Positions 59,511 to 64,000 of a DNA stretch of 64,000 nt are shown here, piece after piece (the first letter of the stretch is position 1; each line of letters opens with the position of its first letter). Both the position numbers and the translations under genes were made by a program. The notes below the pieces were generated by a model. The model was not told the DNA's origin. It ran no database searches and worked only from the letters and a program-made list of their open reading frames with translations. This DNA comes from Halobacillus_A sp043497005. Lineage in GTDB: Bacteria > Bacillota > Bacilli > Bacillales > Halobacillaceae. The DNA lies in the NCBI RefSeq assembly GCF_043497005.1, contig NZ_JBIEKE010000001.1:744001-808000 (forward strand), read 5' to 3'.

Positions 59511-60269
59511 GTGAATTCATTTAAAGGGAAAGTTGTATGGATTACGGGCAGCAGCACCGGTATTGGCAGAGCCATTGCGCTTGCTTTCGCTGAACATGAA
59601 GCCAGTGTGGTCGTTCACGGAAACTCTAACATCAAACAAGCTGAAGTGACGAAAAAAATGGTAGAAGAAAAAGGAGTTTCCGCGCTGCTCGTTGCTGGAG
59701 ACGTAACGGATAGAGAATCTGTCAGTAAGATGGTAGCGGAAATTCAAGAGCATTTTGGAAGATTAGATGTATTGATTAATAATGCCGGCACTATGGTCAC
59801 GCGTTCAAAAATAGAAGACTTAGAAGAGGAAGACTGGAGGAATATAATAGATATTAATCTACATTCTGTCTTTCACGTTACGCAAGCCTCATTGCCTTTG
59901 CTGAAGAGCCAGAAGGAAGCTAGTATCATAAATATGTCTTCCCTTGCTGCTAGAAATGGAGGAGGGGGAGGTGCTGTGGCCTATGCTTCTGCTAAGGGAG
60001 CCGTTAGCACATTTACCAGAGGGCTCGCTAAAGAATTAGTAGATGACAATATCAGGGTCAATGGAATTGCACCTGGAATTATCTCCACGCCTTTTCATGA
60101 CCGTTACACTTCTACTGATGTAAGAGAGAAAATGGCCGGCCAGGTACCTCTCGGCCGTGAAGGAACGCCAGAGGAAGTAGCAGGTGCGGCCTTATATTTA
60201 GCGTCTTCTCTTGCTAGTTATGTGACTGGCGAAATCATTGAAGTTAATGGCGGGCTTCTAATGGATTAA
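59511..60269 (+). CDS. Short-chain dehydrogenase in the hexuronate operon
   Basis: A 252-residue SDR. WITGSSTGIGRAIALAFAEH is the cofactor loop, LINNAGTMV follows, and Ser, Tyr and Lys of the active site lie in INMSSLAAR and VAYASAKGAVSTF. The C-terminal GEIIEVNGGLLMD is typical. It is unlike the UxuB-type SDR at the operon end and resembles glucose or gluconate dehydrogenases of the family. It may act on a related sugar or sugar acid and widen the substrate range; its exact step is unknown. GTG 59511 follows GAGGTGAGG. Confidence 0.83.
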   Translation: MNSFKGKVVWITGSSTGIGRAIALAFAEHEASVVVHGNSNIKQAEVTKKMVEEKGVSALLVAGDVTDRESVSKMVAEIQEHFGRLDVLINNAGTMVTRSKIEDLEEEDWRNIIDINLHSVFHVTQASLPLLKSQKEASIINMSSLAARNGGGGGAVAYASAKGAVSTFTRGLAKELVDDNIRVNGIAPGIISTPFHDRYTSTDVREKMAGQVPLGREGTPEEVAGAALYLASSLASYVTGEIIEVNGGLLMD

Positions 60270-60306
60270 AGAATAGTTTTTGAACACTTGGAAAGGAGGG
60301 CTCCCC

Positions 60307-61719
60307 ATGAAACCCTTCATGGATGAAAATTTTCTACTAGAAACAGAAACAGCTAAAGTACTATATCATGAGTATGCGAAGGATATGCCGATCTTTGATT
60401 ATCATTGTCACCTTTCGGCAAAAGAGATAGCAGAGAATAAATCATTTTCTAACCTAACAGAAGTTTGGCTGGATGGAGACCATTACAAATGGAGAGCTCT
60501 AAGAACCATGGGAATAGATGAGGAGTTCATTACCGGTGATGCTGATGAAAAAGCTAAGTTTTATAAGTGGGCTGAAACGATACCTTATGCTATAGGAAAT
60601 CCTTTGTATCACTGGACCCATTTAGAATTACAGCGTTATTTTAACATCCATACCCCTTTAAGCCCCGCGACAGCGGAGGAGATTTGGAAAGAGAGCAATA
60701 AATTATTAAGCACAGAAGATTTTACACCTCAACAACTAATCAAGCGTTCAAATGTTCATGGTCTTTGTACAACAGACGATCCACTGGATGATCTAAGGTA
60801 CCATAGAGAGCTCAAGGAAAATGAAAGCTTTAAAGCAATGGTGCTGCCCACATTCCGGCCGGATGGAGCTCTTAATATTGAGAATGCTTCCTTTGTACAA
60901 TGGATCGAAAAACTGCAGGAATTGACCGGACTCCCAATCAATTCCTATGAGAATTTCATTAACGGCTTAGAAGTAAGAGTGGACTACTTTCATGAACAGG
61001 GGTGTCGATTAGCTGATCACGGATTAGACTCTAATTTTTATATGAAAGCCAGCATGCAGGAAGTAAATGAAATTTTTACTAAAGGGAGACGAAGAGAGTC
61101 GTTAACTGAAGAAGAAGTTATTAAGTTTAAAACAGCCGTCCTTCAGTCATTAGGCAGACTATACGCTAAAGAAGGATGGGCCATGCAGCTTCATATAGGC
61201 GGATTGCGTAACAATAATACGAAAAAGTTGAAGCAAGTCGGTGCAAATGCAGGGTTCGATTCAATTGCCGACTTTGCCTATGCGGAGGATTTATCTTCCC
61301 TCCTTGACTCATTAGATTATACAGATTCTCTTCCGAAGACGATTGTTTACAATTTAAATCCGCGGGATAATTACATGATCGCTTCGATGATCGGAAATTT
61401 CCAGGGTGAAATTCCAGGAAAAGTTCAATTTGGAAGTGGATGGTGGTTTAATGACCAGCGGGATGGAATGGTTGAACAACTAAAAGCTTTAGCAAATTGC
61501 GGTCTATTGCCCGCATTTGTTGGAATGCTCACAGATTCACGAAGCCTCCTCTCCTTTACGAGGCATGAATATTTTCGAAGGATTCTATGTAATGTGATTG
61601 GCAATTGGGTGGAAAATGGAGAATACCCTTTAGACCATTCCATGCTTAAGAAGATGGTAGAAGATATTTGTTTTAACAATATTATGGAATATTTGCAAAT
61701 CAAACGGGGTGACGATTAA
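60307..61719 (+). CDS. uxaC: Glucuronate isomerase
   Basis: UxaC converts D-glucuronate to D-fructuronate and D-galacturonate to D-tagaturonate. The 470 residues match the family. PIFDYHCHLSAKEIAENKSF provides the metal-binding His pair, and TTDDPLDDLRYH and MQLHIGGLRNNNTK are diagnostic. GMLTDSRSLLSFTRHEYFRR is also diagnostic. ATG 60307 is 8 bases after AAGGAGG; the frame from TTG 60280 would include that site. Its stop shares a base with the start of uxuA. Confidence 0.94.
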   Translation: MKPFMDENFLLETETAKVLYHEYAKDMPIFDYHCHLSAKEIAENKSFSNLTEVWLDGDHYKWRALRTMGIDEEFITGDADEKAKFYKWAETIPYAIGNPLYHWTHLELQRYFNIHTPLSPATAEEIWKESNKLLSTEDFTPQQLIKRSNVHGLCTTDDPLDDLRYHRELKENESFKAMVLPTFRPDGALNIENASFVQWIEKLQELTGLPINSYENFINGLEVRVDYFHEQGCRLADHGLDSNFYMKASMQEVNEIFTKGRRRESLTEEEVIKFKTAVLQSLGRLYAKEGWAMQLHIGGLRNNNTKKLKQVGANAGFDSIADFAYAEDLSSLLDSLDYTDSLPKTIVYNLNPRDNYMIASMIGNFQGEIPGKVQFGSGWWFNDQRDGMVEQLKALANCGLLPAFVGMLTDSRSLLSFTRHEYFRRILCNVIGNWVENGEYPLDHSMLKKMVEDICFNNIMEYLQIKRGDD

Positions 61720-62807
61720 TGGAAATGGTTTTTAGATGGTTCGGAGAGGATAACGACCATATCCCTCTTTCGCACATCAAACAAATCCCTGGGGTGAAAG
61801 GGATTGTATGGGCCCTGCATCACATACCAGCGGGCGAAAAGTGGACGTTACATGAAATTGAAAAAGTAAAAAAATCGGTGGAGTCCTCTGGTTTCAATAT
61901 AGACGTTGTTGAGAGTGTGAACGTGCATGAAGACATTAAATTAGGACGTTCCACAAGAGATTATTATATTGAAAATTATAAACAAACGATGAAGAACTTA
62001 GCAGAAGCCGGCGTGAAAGTAATCTGTTATAACTTCATGCCTGTTTTTGACTGGATACGAACGGAGTTATTTAAAGAGCTTGAGGATGGATCAACAGCGT
62101 TATTTTATGAGAAGGCAAAAGTGGAAGGTATAGAACCAGATGAACTGGCTCAACAAATTTTAAAAGAAAAAAGCTTTACATTACCTGGCTGGGAACCAGA
62201 AAGATTAGCCAAGCTGTCAGAGCTGTTTGACGCCTATCAGGAAGTTACCGAAGAGATGATTTGGAGTCATTTAAAATATTTTCTAGATGAAATCATCCCA
62301 CTAGCCGAACAGTTGGATATTCGCATGGCGATCCATCCGGACGATCCACCTTGGTCTGTCTTTGGACTGCCTAGAATCATTACGAATGAAAGGAATATTA
62401 GTCGATTTCTTAACCTGGTGGACAGTCCAAATAATGGGCTTACGTTATGTAGTGGTTCACTAGGAGCAAACGGGGAAAATGACATCCCCTCTATGATTCA
62501 CAAATTCGGGCCGCGCATTCATTTTGCTCATATCCGTAATTTAAAACGTTATGACAATGGAGATTTTGTAGAAACCTCTCATCGGACGGAAGATGGTTCT
62601 CTAGACATTTATGAAATTGTAAAAGCTTATCGTAAACAAGGATTCACCGGTTATGTAAGGCCGGATCATGGCCGGCACATTTGGGATGAAACCTGCAGGC
62701 CTGGATATGGTTTGTACGATCGAGCACTAGGAATTATGTACATTCAAGGAATCTGGGATTCTCTTGTGAGAATGGAAAAGGAGAGTCAATATGCTGCCAT
62801 TAAATGA
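61719..62807 (+). CDS. uxuA: Mannonate dehydratase
   Basis: UxuA removes water from D-mannonate to give 2-keto-3-deoxygluconate. The product is a 362-residue TIM-barrel enzyme. MVFRWFGEDNDHIPLSHIKQ and MAIHPDDPPWSVFGLPRIIT (metal site) are present. FAHIRNLKR, FVETSHRTEDGSLD and RPDHGRHIWDE are family hallmarks. ATG 61719 overlaps the uxaC stop by one base (TAATG), and the end overlaps uxuB by 17 bases, so the three are strictly coupled. Confidence 0.94.
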   Translation: MEMVFRWFGEDNDHIPLSHIKQIPGVKGIVWALHHIPAGEKWTLHEIEKVKKSVESSGFNIDVVESVNVHEDIKLGRSTRDYYIENYKQTMKNLAEAGVKVICYNFMPVFDWIRTELFKELEDGSTALFYEKAKVEGIEPDELAQQILKEKSFTLPGWEPERLAKLSELFDAYQEVTEEMIWSHLKYFLDEIIPLAEQLDIRMAIHPDDPPWSVFGLPRIITNERNISRFLNLVDSPNNGLTLCSGSLGANGENDIPSMIHKFGPRIHFAHIRNLKRYDNGDFVETSHRTEDGSLDIYEIVKAYRKQGFTGYVRPDHGRHIWDETCRPGYGLYDRALGIMYIQGIWDSLVRMEKESQYAAIK

Positions 62808-63636
62808 AAATTTAAAAGGAAAAGTAGTCGTAATCACAGGAGGGAGCGGCGTGCTATGTGGAGCAATGGCCAGAGAACTGGGCCGGCAGGGTGCTAAAGT
62901 CGCTATTCTCAATAGAACTGTGGAAAAAGGAAGAGAAGTTGAAGAAGATATACGCAAGGAGGGGGGAGAGGCACTCGCCATCTCCTGTGATGTATTGGAT
63001 CTTGATAAGGTGAAAAGTGCAAAAGCTGAAGTCAATGAAAAGCTGGGGCCCTGCCAAATTTTAATCAATGGAGCTGGAGGGAACCACCCTGAAGGGATTA
63101 CTACTGAGGAAACTTATCAGCGGAAAGAAGCAGAGGATGAGTGTAAGAGCTTCTTTGATTTAACGAAAGAAGGCTTTGGGTTTGTATTTGATTTGAACAT
63201 ACTAGGGACTCTTATTCCTTCACAAGAATTTATGAAAGACATGGTCGATGGATCCGGAGGCACTGTTATTAATATGTCCTCCATGAGCGCTCCTTCTCCC
63301 ATGACTAAAGTGCCTGCCTATAGCGCAGCGAAAGCAGGGATTGAAAACCTGACGCAGTGGTTAGCTGTCCATTTTGCCGACTCTGGAATTCGCGTCAATG
63401 CTATTGCGCCAGGATTTTTCTTAACCGAACAGAACCGGAATTTACTGCTGGATAGCGAGGGGGAGTTAACAGAAAGATCCCAAAAAATCATCAGCCATAC
63501 CCCGATGAACAGATTTGGCAAGCCGGAAGATTTACTAGGTACGTTGTTGTGGCTCGCAGATGACAGCATGTCTGGTTTTGTGACGGGCTCTACTATTTCA
63601 GTAGATGGTGGTTTTCTAGCGTATTCAGGAGTTTGA
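62791..63636 (+). CDS. uxuB: D-mannonate oxidoreductase / fructuronate reductase, SDR type
   Basis: A 281-residue short-chain dehydrogenase like B. subtilis UxuB (YjmF). VVITGGSGVLCGAMARELGR is the cofactor loop, ILINGAGGNHPEGIT follows, and Ser-Tyr-Lys lie in NMSSMSAPSPMTKVPAYSAA. RVNAIAPGFFLTEQNRNLLL matches the family. It reduces D-fructuronate to D-mannonate for the dehydratase encoded just before. GAAAAGGAGAG lies within the end of uxuA ahead of ATG 62791. A truncated relative is found at 49135. No kdgK or kdgA gene follows, so the last steps are encoded elsewhere. Confidence 0.92.
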   Translation: MLPLNENLKGKVVVITGGSGVLCGAMARELGRQGAKVAILNRTVEKGREVEEDIRKEGGEALAISCDVLDLDKVKSAKAEVNEKLGPCQILINGAGGNHPEGITTEETYQRKEAEDECKSFFDLTKEGFGFVFDLNILGTLIPSQEFMKDMVDGSGGTVINMSSMSAPSPMTKVPAYSAAKAGIENLTQWLAVHFADSGIRVNAIAPGFFLTEQNRNLLLDSEGELTERSQKIISHTPMNRFGKPEDLLGTLLWLADDSMSGFVTGSTISVDGGFLAYSGV

Positions 63637-63644
63637 CAAAGAAG

Positions 63645-63685
63645 GGTACCAGGTACCGAAAGTGTGAATTTCGGTACCTGGTACC
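63645..63685. repeat. GGTACC inverted repeat, copy C (short loop)
   Basis: The same two 17-base arms as copy A, perfectly complementary, separated by only seven bases (GTGTGAA) instead of 31. It lies 9 bases after the uxuB stop, so it may also end the hexuronate transcript. Confidence 0.85.
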
Positions 63686-63726
63686 CGGTGAGGGAAGCGG
63701 AGTATTTTGACGGAGCTTTTTAATAC

Positions 63727-63769
63727 AAATAATCCGAACTGATTTCAATAGAATCGTTCGGATTATTTT
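63727..63769 (+). terminator. Terminator-like hairpin, twin of 2892-2934
   Basis: AAATAATCCGAAC pairs with GTTCGGATTATTT. It follows repeat copy C at a similar distance to the arrangement after copy A. Confidence 0.7.
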
Positions 63770-63809
63770 ATGCTTTATTCAGTTTTGTCCCATCTTCATA
63801 AGTGCTCAA

Positions 63810-63992
63810 TCAACGCTCCCGAACATATTTCAAAAAGCCGATAAAAATAAGCACCGAGCCCGCAATATTACACAGCACTCTGAACCCATGAACAGCGAGA
63901 AACTCCCGCGCCGTCTTCGTTAAGAACTCCACACTATGAACACTTACACCTTCAATAAACATGATCTCATTTCGCGGCCATTCAAAGATCAT
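63810..63992 (-). CDS. Small membrane protein at the window edge, possibly partial
   Basis: A 60-residue frame with one membrane helix near the C-terminus (VLCNIAGSVLIFIGFLKYV) and a basic end (RER). ATG 63992 is only eight bases from the window end and the frame stays open to it, so the gene may start further out. I do not recognise it. Confidence 0.4.
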   Translation of the reverse strand: MIFEWPRNEIMFIEGVSVHSVEFLTKTAREFLAVHGFRVLCNIAGSVLIFIGFLKYVRER

Positions 63993-64000
63993 TGATGCCG

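Noticed and set aside
1..64000. CRISPR array
   Set aside because: The only regular short-period repeat is the 20-base iteron-like array, which has no spacer-repeat structure of CRISPR type and no cas genes nearby.

Overview
The window looks like a chromosome segment of a moderately halophilic, spore-forming Bacillaceae bacterium. Halobacillus or a close relative is my inference. The grounds are low to medium GC, acidic proteins, AGGAGG-type ribosome binding sites, and SinR, SinI, Spo0E, AbrB, YwqE and BmrA family genes. No rRNA or tRNA gene was seen.

Layout. 1-7.7 kb: the end of a PhzF family gene, a DarT/DarG toxin-antitoxin pair whose toxin is frameshifted, two surface protein genes, and a CBS protein plus BmrA-like ABC exporter operon on the minus strand. 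7.8-12.7 kb: an unusual array of two SinR-like repressors and four YwqE/CpsB-type tyrosine phosphatases. 12.7-29.4 kb: an exopolysaccharide or capsule locus with precursor enzymes (EpsC-like, GtaB, Ugd), initiation genes (EpsN/EpsL/EpsM-like), glycosyltransferases, an EpsG-like polymerase, a flippase, a CapA-like enzyme, and PaaK-like and asparagine-synthase-like modification candidates. From about 20.6 kb it is clearly AT-richer, which suggests transfer.

31-39.5 kb: an RpiR regulator, a TRAP transporter and four enzymes (Zn-dehydrogenase, FGGY kinase, class I aldolase, 2-hydroxyacid dehydrogenase). This reads as a catabolic pathway for a sugar acid or related carboxylate whose substrate I cannot name. 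39.7-49.8 kb: a decayed accessory island. It holds a phage-type replication module (DnaD with a nonsense codon, G39P-like loader, DnaB), a 20-bp-period iteron-like array, a MacB fragment, an ArdC antirestriction pseudogene, two Spo0E-like proteins, an orphan SinI-like antirepressor, AbrB plus an AbrB remnant, and a truncated UxuB-like gene.

50-55.5 kb: a D-amino-acid utilisation cluster (YheO/DauR-type regulator, Na+ symporter, D-serine dehydratase/D-threonine aldolase-like enzyme, N-acyl-D-amino-acid deacylase, RidA). 55.9-63.6 kb: a hexuronate operon (GntR/FadR regulator, TRAP transporter, SDR, UxaC, UxuA, UxuB) with a palindromic operator and a cre-like site. Interspersed repeats occur at 2.7, 29.6 and 63.6 kb (GGTACC inverted repeats) and at 5.1 and 55.6 kb (a second, GC-rich family). 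All functions are read from sequence motifs and remembered family features; no database search was run.
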